Shown here: piece after piece, positions 44,812 through 53,855 of the stretch
Position numbering within the stretch: the stretch's first letter is position 1
Layout of the letters: each line of letters opens with the position of its first letter
NCBI GenBank assembly: GCA_963717135.1
Contig: CAVQVN010000002.1
Location: forward strand, 288,554-352,553
Reading direction: 5' to 3'
From: UBA4744 sp963717135
GTDB lineage: Bacteria > Actinomycetota > Acidimicrobiia > Spongiisociales > UBA4744
Length of the DNA stretch: 64,000 bases
The notes under the pieces: model-generated
The model's input: the letters and a program-made list of their open reading frames with translations, nothing else
Told to the model about the DNA's origin: nothing
The model's database searches: none
Program-made: the position numbers and the translations under genes

Positions 44812-45294
44812 ATGAACCGCGATACACCCGCCCAGGAGTCGGTCTGGGACTATCCGAGACCCCCGCGCGTGGAGGCTGAAGCCCGCCAGGTGAAGGTTGT
44901 CTTCAATGGAATGACCATTGTCGACAGCTCACGAGCCGTGCGCGTCCTCGAAACCAGCCACCCGCCCAGCATCTACGTGCCCTTCGAAGCCGTCGCCCCC
45001 GGAGTGCTGGAACGGAATCCTCAAAGCACGATTTGCGAGTGGAAGGGCAGAGCCGAATACTGGAATGTCCGGGTTGACGACATGACGGCGCCGGCGGCAG
45101 CCTGGAGCTACCCGCAACCGCGTCCCGGCTTCGAAACGCTTGCAGGTTTCGTGTCTTTCTACCCGGCCCTCATGGAGGCCTGCTTCCTTGGTACAGAACT
45201 CGTGAAGCCGCAGCCGGGCGAATTCTATGGCGGCTGGATCACTGCCGACATCGTGGGACCCTTCAAGGGCGGGGAAGGCACCCGGGGATGGTGA
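44812..45294 (+). CDS. DUF427-family protein
   Basis: 160 residues from ATG 44812 (GTG 44803 is possible). The pattern of the family is clear: VKVVFNGMTIVDSSRAVRVLETSHPPSIYVP, then TICEWKGRAEYWNV and AWSYPQPRPGF. DUF427 proteins form a small beta barrel of unknown function. It lies 40 bp before an SDR-type gene on the same strand and may be co-transcribed with it. Confidence 0.85.
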   Translation: MNRDTPAQESVWDYPRPPRVEAEARQVKVVFNGMTIVDSSRAVRVLETSHPPSIYVPFEAVAPGVLERNPQSTICEWKGRAEYWNVRVDDMTAPAAAWSYPQPRPGFETLAGFVSFYPALMEACFLGTELVKPQPGEFYGGWITADIVGPFKGGEGTRGW

Positions 45295-45334
45295 CGGTCA
45301 CCATGTCTCTCACGAGCTTGCGAAGGGGGGAATC

Positions 45335-46816
45335 TTGAAAGTTCTCGTGACCGGGGCATCCGGCTACATCGGCGGAAGGCTGGTCCCGGCTCTACTAGCC
45401 GAAGGCCACTCGGTCCGCTGCATGAGCCGGAACCCGGCCAAACTGTCTGGACAACCCTGGTTCGATGACATCGAAGCCGTCCGCGCCGATGCCCTCGATC
45501 GCCCGAGTCTCGACTCGGCCATGGAAGGATGCGATGCGGCGTTCTACCTGATCCACTCGATGGGCGGAGAAGCAGCCGACTTCGACGAACGCGACCGGCA
45601 GGCGGCCCAGAACTTCGCAACCGCCGCCGCGGATGCTGCTCTCGAACGAATCGTGTACCTCGGCGGGCTGGGAACCGGCAACGGGCTGTCCAAGCACCTG
45701 AGCAGCAGACATGAGGTCGGCCGCACCCTCGCCTCCGGCCCAATCGCCGTCACCGAGCTGCGGGCCGCCGTCATCATTGGCTCCGGGTCTGTCTCCTTTG
45801 AGATGATGAGGCACCTCACCGAGGTCCTGCCCGTCATGGTCACCCCAACCTGGGTTCGAACCCGATGCCAGCCGATAGCCATCACCGATGTACTGAAGAT
45901 CCTCATAGCCGCCATCGAGGTACCGGGTGGCGAATCCCACATTTGGGAAATCGGTGGCCCGGACCAGCTCACCTACCAGGACATGATGAGAGTCTATGCA
46001 GAGGTCGCCGGCCTACCCCGTCGGGTGATCATCCCCGTGCCGGTCCTCAGTCCGTGGCTTTCCAAGCATTGGATCGGCCTCGTTACCCCCCTTCCGGCCG
46101 GGGTTGCCAAACCACTTGTTGCGAGCCTGAAGAACGAAGTGACGGTGGCCGAGAACTCCATCGCCGAGACTCTCACCGGGGGCCTGACCGGTTATCGCGA
46201 ATCGGTCCGTATGGCCCTGCGTAGCTCTGAGAGCTCACAGGTGGCAACCCGCTGGTCGGACGCCACCGCCTCCCCCGCGGAACCACTCCCCACCGACCCG
46301 GAATGGGCCGGTGCCGCCGTCAAGCACGACGAACGCACCGTTGACACATCTGCACCATCCTCGGATGTCTTCTGGGCTTTCACCGGGATCGGAGGCGACG
46401 TTGGGTATTACTCGTGGAACTGGGCCTGGAAGCTGCGCGGCATTGTCGACAGCCTGATCGGCGGCGTCGGTCTCCGAAGAGGCAGAAGACACCCGGAAGA
46501 TCTGCGGATGGGCGAAGCAGTCGATTTCTGGCGGGTTTCCTCTCTCGAGCCGGGCCGTTTCCTTCAACTCCACGCCGAGATGAGGCTTCCGGGCGATGCC
46601 TGGCTGGAGTTCGAAGTTGAAACGATCCCGATGGGTAGTCGTCTCCGTCAGAGAGCATCGTTTTATCCCCGCGGGCTGCTTGGTCGTATCTACTGGCTCG
46701 TCCTCACCCCATTTCATCGTGTCATCTTCGAACAAATGGCGCGAGGCATAGTCGAGGCCGCCGAGCTTCGGACCGCGACCGGCGAGAGCCGACCGGCTCC
46801 GCTGAACCCTGTCTAG
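45335..46816 (+). CDS. NAD(P)-binding epimerase-like protein with DUF2867
   Basis: 493 residues from TTG 45335, with AAGGGGGGA upstream. Residues 1 to ~290 are an atypical SDR (VLVTGASGYIGGRLVPALL; no YxxxK catalytic pair in the usual place). Residues ~345-490 match DUF2867 (SSDVFWAFTGIGGDVGYYSWNWAWKLRG). This fused form is common in actinobacteria. The role is unknown, with lipid or quinone metabolism guessed in the literature. Confidence 0.85.
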   Translation: MKVLVTGASGYIGGRLVPALLAEGHSVRCMSRNPAKLSGQPWFDDIEAVRADALDRPSLDSAMEGCDAAFYLIHSMGGEAADFDERDRQAAQNFATAAADAALERIVYLGGLGTGNGLSKHLSSRHEVGRTLASGPIAVTELRAAVIIGSGSVSFEMMRHLTEVLPVMVTPTWVRTRCQPIAITDVLKILIAAIEVPGGESHIWEIGGPDQLTYQDMMRVYAEVAGLPRRVIIPVPVLSPWLSKHWIGLVTPLPAGVAKPLVASLKNEVTVAENSIAETLTGGLTGYRESVRMALRSSESSQVATRWSDATASPAEPLPTDPEWAGAAVKHDERTVDTSAPSSDVFWAFTGIGGDVGYYSWNWAWKLRGIVDSLIGGVGLRRGRRHPEDLRMGEAVDFWRVSSLEPGRFLQLHAEMRLPGDAWLEFEVETIPMGSRLRQRASFYPRGLLGRIYWLVLTPFHRVIFEQMARGIVEAAELRTATGESRPAPLNPV

Positions 46817-46826
46817 GGTTACCGCC

Positions 46827-47702
46827 ATGACAGACCAAAACCGGAATTCGTTCATCGGCATCGTCGCCGCCCTGCTGATCGGTGCGCTCGTCGCACTCGC
46901 CGGAAGCGACGGCAGTACGACCGTGGGCTCGATCTCAGTGTTCGCGCTCTGCGGCCTGCTCGCCTACGCCATCAACTGGGTCGTGTTCGTGCCCTCCAAC
47001 CGGGCCAAGACCGAGCATTACTTCGATCTGACCGGCAGCGTTACCTACTTGACGGTCACGACCGTCGCTCTGGTGCTCAGCAGCGACCTCGACGCCAGAG
47101 CCATCATCGTCGGAGTAATGGTCTGGGTGTGGGCGCTGCGGCTCGGCTCGTTCCTGTTTCGCCGGGTACGGCGCGACGGACGCGACGGCCGGTTCGACCG
47201 TATCAAGACAGATCCGCTGCGGTTCTTCATGACATGGACATTGCAGGGACTCTGGGTGCTGCTCACCTTGGCCGCCGCGCTGGCGATCATCACCGGCACC
47301 GAACGGAAGCCGATCGGATGGGTTGCCGCCGTCGGCATCGCCGTTTGGGTTGCCGGGTTCGCGATCGAGTCGGCGGCCGATTGGCAGAAATCGGTCTTCA
47401 GGAAGGACCCGGCCAACGCCGGCCGGTTCATCACCTCGGGGCTCTGGGCGTGGTCGCGGCACCCGAACTACTTCGGTGAGATCGTGCTCTGGACCGGTAT
47501 CGCCATCATGGCGCTGCCGGTGCTATCGGGCTGGCGGTGGGTCACCCTGATCTCGCCGGTGTTCGTCGTCCTGTTACTTACCCGGGTGAGCGGCATCCCG
47601 ATGCTCGAGGACCGTGCTGAGAAGCGCTGGGGTGAGGAAGAGACGTACCGGCAGTACACCAGCCGCACGCCGGTATTGATCCCGCGGCCACCACGTACCT
47701 AG
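46827..47702 (+). CDS. DUF1295 membrane protein (steroid 5-alpha-reductase fold)
   Basis: 291 residues with about seven spans and the ICMT/steroid-reductase C-terminal signature (SGLWAWSRHPNYFGEIVLWTGI, then RAEKRWGEEETYRQYTSRTP). The substrate is unknown, with a lipid or polyprenyl substrate expected from the fold. It follows the epimerase-like gene after ten bases and is probably in the same transcript. Confidence 0.9.
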   Translation: MTDQNRNSFIGIVAALLIGALVALAGSDGSTTVGSISVFALCGLLAYAINWVVFVPSNRAKTEHYFDLTGSVTYLTVTTVALVLSSDLDARAIIVGVMVWVWALRLGSFLFRRVRRDGRDGRFDRIKTDPLRFFMTWTLQGLWVLLTLAAALAIITGTERKPIGWVAAVGIAVWVAGFAIESAADWQKSVFRKDPANAGRFITSGLWAWSRHPNYFGEIVLWTGIAIMALPVLSGWRWVTLISPVFVVLLLTRVSGIPMLEDRAEKRWGEEETYRQYTSRTPVLIPRPPRT

Positions 47703-47722
47703 TCAAACCGGCGGTTCGCGAT

Positions 47723-48394
47723 TCAGAATCCTTTCGTCTGACCTTCCCAAGGTTGACTCGATCCGGTCTGATACTCCTCCACGGAGGGTCCCCGCAGCTG
47801 CGTAAGCCAGCGACGACCTAACACATAAGTTGAGATGAGAAGGACCAGCAATGCCGGCCATCCCAGAACGACCCTGGCCACGCCGAGGGCCGCAGTGTCC
47901 CCGGCGAGATAGAAGCGCCACTGAACCAGCGCTCTCAATGCGAAGAACCCCGCCCAGATCCAGCTGGTCCGGGTGTAGGCAGGTCTGATGCTCGGATGCC
48001 AATACCACCCGAGCGGCCAACGCCGGGTCAGCCAGCTGGTCCAGGCCACGAACGGCTTCTGCGCTCCAATCGACAGAAGGATGACTACGGCGGTGGCCGA
48101 ACTGCTAATGATCCCGGGAAGGAAGAAGTCGCCGGCCGAGCCCGACCTGAAGGCGAGGGTGGCCGCCAGGGCGGTCCCGAGCAGCCCGGCCAGGGCAAAC
48201 CGAATCCGTCGGCCACGGACAAAACGCCACACTGCGATCATCACCGCAGAACCAATCCCTACCGCCGTCGCGATGGTCACACTCCACATGGCGTTGGCCA
48301 GTACGAACAACAGGGGAGGCATTACGCCGTCGGCAATTGCGACCCGGCCGAGCACCAGATCTTTCAGTTCTGCTCGGATCTCAGCTGTGGACAT
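47723..48394 (-). CDS. DUF3159 membrane protein
   Basis: 223 residues with six spans and the DUF3159 elements (IADGVMPPLLFVLANAMWS, QKPFVAWTSWLTRRWPLGWYWHP). Found in actinobacteria, often near RNA-helicase or Trk genes. The function is unknown. Confidence 0.85.
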   Translation of the reverse strand: MSTAEIRAELKDLVLGRVAIADGVMPPLLFVLANAMWSVTIATAVGIGSAVMIAVWRFVRGRRIRFALAGLLGTALAATLAFRSGSAGDFFLPGIISSSATAVVILLSIGAQKPFVAWTSWLTRRWPLGWYWHPSIRPAYTRTSWIWAGFFALRALVQWRFYLAGDTAALGVARVVLGWPALLVLLISTYVLGRRWLTQLRGPSVEEYQTGSSQPWEGQTKGF

Positions 48395-48427
48395 GAGGCA
48401 CCAAGGCCGTAGTTGCCGGAGAGGCGT

Positions 48428-48793
48428 TCAAGAGCCGACCTCGCCTCTGGGGATGACGGAAGATTCCGAACGAGGCCGTTCTCCGGTCAGCAACTCGTGA
48501 ACGGTTGAAGACTTGAACGAAGCGAAAACCAGGTACAAGGCCGCGGCAAGGTTTCCCAGAACCACCAAACCCGCCCACCACAGAACCACCATCAATAGCC
48601 GACGTTCTCTTATCGACACCCAGACGCCAAAGAAAACGAGACCGACGTAGAGGTCTATCAACGTCACCTTGCCCCACGCCAAGGCCCAGATTGCCGAACC
48701 CTCATCGACAAAACCGCCCGACAGAAAACCCATGGCCACGGCGACCGTCATGGTCACCGCGCCGAGCAACGAAAGAGTCCTAATAAACACCAT
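48428..48793 (-). CDS. Four-span membrane protein (DUF1475-like), 121 residues
   Basis: Three or four hydrophobic segments with the conserved-looking core WGKVTLIDLYVGLVFFGVWV and REP/RER-type basic loops (SIRERRLLMVVLWW). The layout fits the DUF1475 group of small membrane proteins. The 230-bp stretch to its right contains no gene I can support. Confidence 0.65.
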   Translation of the reverse strand: MVFIRTLSLLGAVTMTVAVAMGFLSGGFVDEGSAIWALAWGKVTLIDLYVGLVFFGVWVSIRERRLLMVVLWWAGLVVLGNLAAALYLVFASFKSSTVHELLTGERPRSESSVIPRGEVGS

Positions 48794-49025
48794 GACCTAT
48801 GTTCGGAACCGAAGGCGACTCTGGATTGAATCCGCGATGCTCGCCTTAGAAGGACGGGGCGCTCCCCGGTTTCCAGACACGGGGCCGAAACGGTGGTCGG
48901 GACACGAGATAGTCGCTTCGAACCCTGGCAGCCGTACCTGGGTGTCAATTATCCAAATGGATGCCCTTGGAAAGGGTGTTGTACGTGATGGAGTCTGACC
49001 CGGTTGCAGCCAAAAAAGCGATGCG

Positions 49026-50603
49026 CTAGTCGCCAAAGACGACGCCGATGGCGTCGTCGGCCAGCGCCTGACCGGCCTCCTCGTAGAGATTCCGGGCCAC
49101 GTCGACTCCGGCCTCCTGGAGTTCGAGAACCTGGTCCGGGAAAGTGGCCACAGCCGCGATGCGGGCTGCCGGCAAGAACTCACGGACCCGCATGGCACAT
49201 TCGAGATTGGCCGCATGGTTGCTCATCGCAGCAATGACCAGGTCGACGTCGGGGTGGAACCGAACCCTCTCCCAGAAGTCCCGGTCGAGGGCATCCCCCC
49301 GGACACAAATCCGCCCTTCTGCGCGTTGACGGTCCACCGTCTCCTGACGCCGATCCACTCCCACTACCAAGGGGCCCCGCCGGTCCACCATCTCGTCGTA
49401 GGCGCCGGCGCCGACCCGCCCCATCCCGAAGATGAGCACCCGAGCATCGCCGCAATCGATCACCGCGTCTTCCGGCGCCGGTGGATGGCGCACGAACGAG
49501 CCGAGCGAAGACGACCATCGGTCATACAACCGGTAGCGAACCGAGTTGGCGGCCGAGGCCAGCACAAATGAGGTGGCCACCGCTATCGCCAGCGTCGAGA
49601 CCCAAGCTTGGTCGAGCAGACCCGACGCGAGGGCGGCCGTTCCGACAATCAGCCCGAATTCGCTGTAGGTGGAGAGAGTCAGCGAAGTATGCAGGGAAGT
49701 GCGAGACCGCAACCGGAAGCGGGTGAACGCCCAGAAAAACGCAGCGCTCTTCACAGGGACCAGGGCGACCACGACCACACCTACGATCCAGGCGGCTGGG
49801 GACGGCGTTCCCTGCAAGCCAATCGACAGGAAGAATCCAATCAGGAACAAGTCCTTGAAGCCCAGCAAGCGGTCGGCCATTTCGCCCGCCCGAGGATGCC
49901 GCGCCAGGATCAGCCCGGCCACCAGCGCCCCCAGGTCGGCCTTGAGCCCCACCAGACCGAAGGCTCCGGCCCCGACACCTAGGGCCAGCGTGAATCCGAG
50001 CAGTACGACCATCTCGCCGTGATCGGTTCGATCGAGCAGCCAACCGACGAGAGGGCGGAGAAGGAAGAAACCCGGCACGAGCAACACCGCATAAGGGGAA
50101 GGCCATCCCCCGCCGGCCGCGACGAGGAAGGCGACCGCGAAGATGTCCTGCAGGATGAGCACCCCTACCGCCAGGCGACCCGCCAGCGACTCCGACTCGT
50201 TGGTCCTCTCCAGAGCTTTCACTGCAAAGACGGTGCTCGAAAATGAGAAAGCGAACCCGATTATGAGGGCCTGGCCGGTATCGAGATCCCGCAACAGGGG
50301 CACACCAAGCACCCCGATCCCGAGCAGCAACCCACCGATGAGCACGGTGGCGGCGGCGGCCACCACCGTGGTGGTAACCCAAACCGCCGGCCGGACCAGG
50401 GTGCCCAAACGCAATTTGAGGCCGATCCCGAAGAGGAGCAGCAGAATTCCGACCTCGGAGATCAAGTCGATTGCCTCGGTTGCGGCGTATCCGAACGCGT
50501 GGAGCACGAAGCCGGCCACCAGATACCCCACCAGCGGCGGAAGTCCACTCAGTCGGGCGATCAAACCAAACCCAAAGGCAGAGACGAAAAACGCTATCTC
50601 CAT
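49026..50603 (-). CDS. CPA2 cation:proton antiporter with RCK/TrkA-N domain (KefB-like)
   Basis: 525 residues. Twelve or so spans carry the antiporter signatures (GYLVAGFVLHAFG, SEVGILLLLFGIGLKL, LGALVAGLILARH). A cytosolic Rossmann domain follows from ~residue 395 (VLIFGMGRVGAGAYDEM ... GVDRRQE). It probably exchanges K+ or Na+ for protons under nucleotide control. It is not coupled to the neighbouring genes. Confidence 0.9.
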   Translation of the reverse strand: MEIAFFVSAFGFGLIARLSGLPPLVGYLVAGFVLHAFGYAATEAIDLISEVGILLLLFGIGLKLRLGTLVRPAVWVTTTVVAAAATVLIGGLLLGIGVLGVPLLRDLDTGQALIIGFAFSFSSTVFAVKALERTNESESLAGRLAVGVLILQDIFAVAFLVAAGGGWPSPYAVLLVPGFFLLRPLVGWLLDRTDHGEMVVLLGFTLALGVGAGAFGLVGLKADLGALVAGLILARHPRAGEMADRLLGFKDLFLIGFFLSIGLQGTPSPAAWIVGVVVVALVPVKSAAFFWAFTRFRLRSRTSLHTSLTLSTYSEFGLIVGTAALASGLLDQAWVSTLAIAVATSFVLASAANSVRYRLYDRWSSSLGSFVRHPPAPEDAVIDCGDARVLIFGMGRVGAGAYDEMVDRRGPLVVGVDRRQETVDRQRAEGRICVRGDALDRDFWERVRFHPDVDLVIAAMSNHAANLECAMRVREFLPAARIAAVATFPDQVLELQEAGVDVARNLYEEAGQALADDAIGVVFGD

Positions 50604-50942
50604 ATGACCAGCGATTATTGCAGGGCCGACCGTTCACAGCGCGCCGATGTTCGGACCTCTGCCTCAACTCATCGGCCCCGCACACGGGTCCCGGCGGCAG
50701 GGAATTTCCGGCTGCGACGCGGCCCGTTCGGTTCCGACCGAGCGAGAGAGGTGAATCAACTGATGAGCCGGTCGTGTGAGACTCGCATCCACACGACTTC
50801 CTGAACGTGGGTTGCGAGTCCCAAGGAGGACTATCTCTCTATATCCAAAGACCGTCCGGACGGTTGAATTTTGAGTTCGATACAGGATCGAACGGCTCAC
50901 CGGGGACGGCGGACCCCGCCCCCGGTGCCGTGATAATTTCCG
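50604..50942. other. 339-bp gap between two leftward genes
   Basis: No coding sequence supported here. It contains the upstream region of the antiporter gene on one side and, at its other end, the inverted repeat listed separately beyond the protease stop. A short AAGGAGG-containing stretch near 50824 precedes no credible frame. Confidence 0.5.
50898..50927 (-). terminator. Possible terminator hairpin after the site-2 protease gene
   Basis: CACCGGGG at 50898-50905 pairs with CCCCGGTG at 50920-50927 (eight base pairs, 14-base loop), 16 bases past the protease stop. There is no T-run on either side, so intrinsic termination is uncertain. Confidence 0.4.
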
Positions 50943-52073
50943 TCAGGCAGCGGCCGGCGTCTCGCCTCGCAGGTTCGAAAGGAGACGCGCCTGTTCCACT
51001 GCAGTGCCCAATTGGGCGGCACTGATGGTACCGACCGGGACCGGACCATCCCAGACGATTGTGAGCATCCCCGGGCTCAGTCTTGTGAGGAGGTCCGAGG
51101 CCGGTTCCTCGGCCTGCACGGCGGGCAGATCGTCGAGCTCCTGAGCGACCGATCGCACGGACAGTGTGTATCGCTCATCAACAGGCACCGCAGCGAGCGC
51201 CTGCAGCGTGACCAACCGACTTGGCGTTCCCTCTATCCCGGTCAAGAAGTAGACCGGGCGATGGTCGGCAATCGCACGGCGATCGATGAACGCTGCCACG
51301 GACATCCAATCTCCTTCCGGTGGCCCGGCCGGAGTCATCACGTCTCGCACTCGGACGCCCTGCAACTCCGAGCGGATGGTGCTGTAGCTGCCCTCAGCCG
51401 TGGCCGCGCCCCGCAGGAACCAGCCGATCAAGGCCGTCCAGAGACCACCGGCGCCTCCGGCCACAAATTGGACGACTCCCAGGACGATGAGGCCCGTGCC
51501 TACCAGCCGCCCCGCTTTCGTCGCCGTTGCCGTAGCCCGAGAACGGCTGCCGTGGCGTTTCCACAACCAGGCATGCAACAGACGGCCCCCATCCAGGGGA
51601 GCCCCGGGAATGAGGTTGAAGACCGCAAGGATGATGTTGATGCTGGCCAGCCAGCCGAGCACGGCTCCGAACAGTCCACCGAGGACTGAGGCCGGGTAGA
51701 GCAAGGCCAAGCCGAGCACCAGGCTGATAGCCGGACCGATTCCGGCAATCAGAAACTCGGCACGGGGTGTCTCAGCTTCGCCCTCGAGTTGGGCGACCCC
51801 GCCGAATGCCCAAAGGCTGATACGTTCGACCTTCACTCCGTTGCGTCGCGCAACTACAGCGTGTCCCAGTTCGTGAACAAGGATGCTGGCCAGCAAGGCC
51901 AACGCGGCCGCTACTCCGCCCACAACGTATTGCGTGGTCTCATAGCCCGGGGCCGCGGCCGGAAGTATCCCGCCCGCCACGGAGAGGGTGACGAGGGCCG
52001 CGATAACCAGCACGGTCCAGTTCAACTCAACGGTGACTCCCGCCAATTGTCCAAGTTTGATCGTATTCCTCAT
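50943..52073 (-). CDS. Site-2 protease family (M50) with CBS-like C-terminus
   Basis: 376 residues. Four to six spans hold the zinc site HELGH (residue ~68) and FNLIPGAPLDGGR (residue ~155), the second ligand block of M50 intramembrane proteases. The C-terminal ~150 residues (VRVRDVMTPAG ... RLVTLQAL) are a degenerate CBS pair, as in the FtsH-independent rhomboid-like SpoIVFB/CBS group. It cleaves membrane-embedded substrates, unknown here. Confidence 0.88.
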   Translation of the reverse strand: MRNTIKLGQLAGVTVELNWTVLVIAALVTLSVAGGILPAAAPGYETTQYVVGGVAAALALLASILVHELGHAVVARRNGVKVERISLWAFGGVAQLEGEAETPRAEFLIAGIGPAISLVLGLALLYPASVLGGLFGAVLGWLASINIILAVFNLIPGAPLDGGRLLHAWLWKRHGSRSRATATATKAGRLVGTGLIVLGVVQFVAGGAGGLWTALIGWFLRGAATAEGSYSTIRSELQGVRVRDVMTPAGPPEGDWMSVAAFIDRRAIADHRPVYFLTGIEGTPSRLVTLQALAAVPVDERYTLSVRSVAQELDDLPAVQAEEPASDLLTRLSPGMLTIVWDGPVPVGTISAAQLGTAVEQARLLSNLRGETPAAA

Positions 52074-52167
52074 TGCATGCCTTTCTTGGATCCCCCGGTC
52101 GGACTACACAACAGCCGTCCGGGCATCCACTACGTGAAACAACTTCAGGGTGAGGGGTGTTCCCGAA

Positions 52168-52635
52168 TCAGCTCCGGTGGGCCATCTGCCGATCGACGAA
52201 AGAAACCAAATCTTCTTCGCGTTCTTCGTCCCAAGCCCCCGTGGTTCGCCAGACGACCCGTCCTGATCGATCGACCACCAGGACATGAATCGTGCGGTCG
52301 TCGGGTATCTCCAGCGCATCGAGGAAGGGAGGCTTGTCCAGGTAGACCGTGATCGTATGCTCGCGGATTCGGGGGTCGGGTATGCCGGCTCGCATGCCAC
52401 TATCGATGAACCATTGCGAAAGCCTGCTGCGGGATTGAATCACGGGCAGTTCGTACGCAACCAGGCCTTTATGTTGTTGCTGCAAACGAGCCGCCAAAGG
52501 CATCCACGAGTCGACCATCGCTTGATGCCGCTGCCAGAAGGCGAGGAACAGAAGATTGAGGTCGCCTTCAAGATCACCCGGGAGGCTGAAACGACGCCGC
52601 TCGAGGTTTGAACCGGTCACTTGCGGAAAGTGCAT
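52168..52635 (-). CDS. Thioredoxin-fold-like protein without CxxC, 155 residues
   Basis: NLERRRFSLPGDLEGDLNLLFLAFWQRHQAMVDSW is the beta-alpha pattern of AhpC/thioredoxin-like folds, but the CxxC is missing. VVDRSGRVVWRTTG closes the fold. It loosely resembles the ATP10 group. It is not coupled to its neighbours. The family call is tentative. Confidence 0.6.
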   Translation of the reverse strand: MHFPQVTGSNLERRRFSLPGDLEGDLNLLFLAFWQRHQAMVDSWMPLAARLQQQHKGLVAYELPVIQSRSRLSQWFIDSGMRAGIPDPRIREHTITVYLDKPPFLDALEIPDDRTIHVLVVDRSGRVVWRTTGAWDEEREEDLVSFVDRQMAHRS

Positions 52636-53164
52636 TGCTTGCTCCTGTCAGATCTCGCTAGTTATACGGAATGTGCGGCGATACGGATGACGGACCGCAG
52701 ATCACCGCAGAGTTGCTCCCCGAACGAGAACCGGACCTGACACGCCAAATCCAACCAACTCACCAAGACCGTTCCCGACCGGTAAGGACGCATACAGGAA
52801 CAGCCCGAGGTTGCTGGCGATTTGAGGGGATCGCCGGGGTCCTAAGTGACCTCAACACAGCAAACCCGGTCGGACGACCCACCATGCGCTACCCGCTCGT
52901 GGACGCGCTGTGGGTTCCCAAGGAGCTACTCCATTGGGTCGTGATCTGAGTCGGGTATGTTTCGGTCTTCAGAACTCGTCGGTGATGCCGTCCGGCCCTT
53001 CGGCCAGATTTGCGGCACCGGTACCGGTAGTGGATGTCCCCGCGAAGTCCCATAGCTCGGCGGTCATCCGACTCTAAGAACAAGTTCAAGGACAAGGAAG
53101 CGGCTTCGCTCAGACGGTGTCAGACAGGCTCCCGAAACGACCGGGGCAACATGAAACCGGACCG
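52636..53164. other. 529-bp gap without a supportable gene
   Basis: Open frames here are short and have no family pattern or ribosome-binding site. It includes the upstream region of the thioredoxin-fold gene and the 3' flank of the gene at 53165. Confidence 0.5.
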
Positions 53165-53506
53165 TTAGCGCAGACGGCCGAACTCGTTGATGTCGAGGCT
53201 GAACGATCCGTTGTCTGTCACCGTGAGCCGCCCGTCTTTTTCTACGTATCGAACCTCCTCGACATTGGTTTTGCTCGGAGCGACGTTGATGACGAAACCG
53301 CTCGCCGCCAGAGGGATTACCCGAGTCCGCAACTCTTTGCCGCGAACGTATGTTGACGAGCCCGAGTCGTATACGTAGACATGGCCGGTGATCCGCATCG
53401 CTGAAGTATCTGCCCGTTCGACTACTCCAAAGAAATGGCGACGCACATCGCCATCGAACATCCGCCGCTCGATCACGTGGATCTTGTCTCCGATATCGAC
53501 GAGCAT
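53165..53506 (-). CDS. Conserved hypothetical protein, 113 residues
   Basis: The start at ATG 53506 has AGGAG 11 bases upstream. An in-frame ATG ten codons earlier is less likely. The sequence is beta-rich with LVDIGDKIHVIERRMFDGDVRRHFFGVVE, then GKELRTRVIPLAASGFVINV and LDINEFGRLR. I recognise it as a conserved family but know no function. Confidence 0.7.
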   Translation of the reverse strand: MLVDIGDKIHVIERRMFDGDVRRHFFGVVERADTSAMRITGHVYVYDSGSSTYVRGKELRTRVIPLAASGFVINVAPSKTNVEEVRYVEKDGRLTVTDNGSFSLDINEFGRLR

Positions 53507-53855
53507 GGCCGGGAATCTCCTCCGCAATCCGATCATCCATCAGGGTAATTCACGAACCAGGAAGTCGCTGTGATTACGGGGTTCCTCGCACCACGTCAAG
53601 TCCATGGCCCTTAGCCGCCACGCAGCTCCTTCCAATTCGTCTTGGATCCTGAACACGTCCGGCTACGCAACCCCAGGGCGAGTGCTGGGCCGCGAGCTCA
53701 TTGAGGCAGGGCGGGGCCACGGTCCACATGGGTGGGGTAGGCGTCCTGTCCTCGGAGCCTCGGTGTATTTGCGGACTGGAGAAAAAGAAGATCGCGGGCT
53801 GGTGACCGGCCTCGGAGCGTTCGCGGGGACCGCATCGGGGCAGGCCGCCTTCTGA
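53507..53855. other. Roughly 350-bp gap between two leftward genes
   Basis: No gene supported. Codon bias is poor in all frames, and no terminator-like hairpin with a T-run was found. Confidence 0.45.

Noticed and set aside
48794..49025. Possible short gene (ATG near 48960 ending VAAKKAMR)
   Set aside because: 22 codons at most, with no conserved pattern or coupling, so it cannot be supported.
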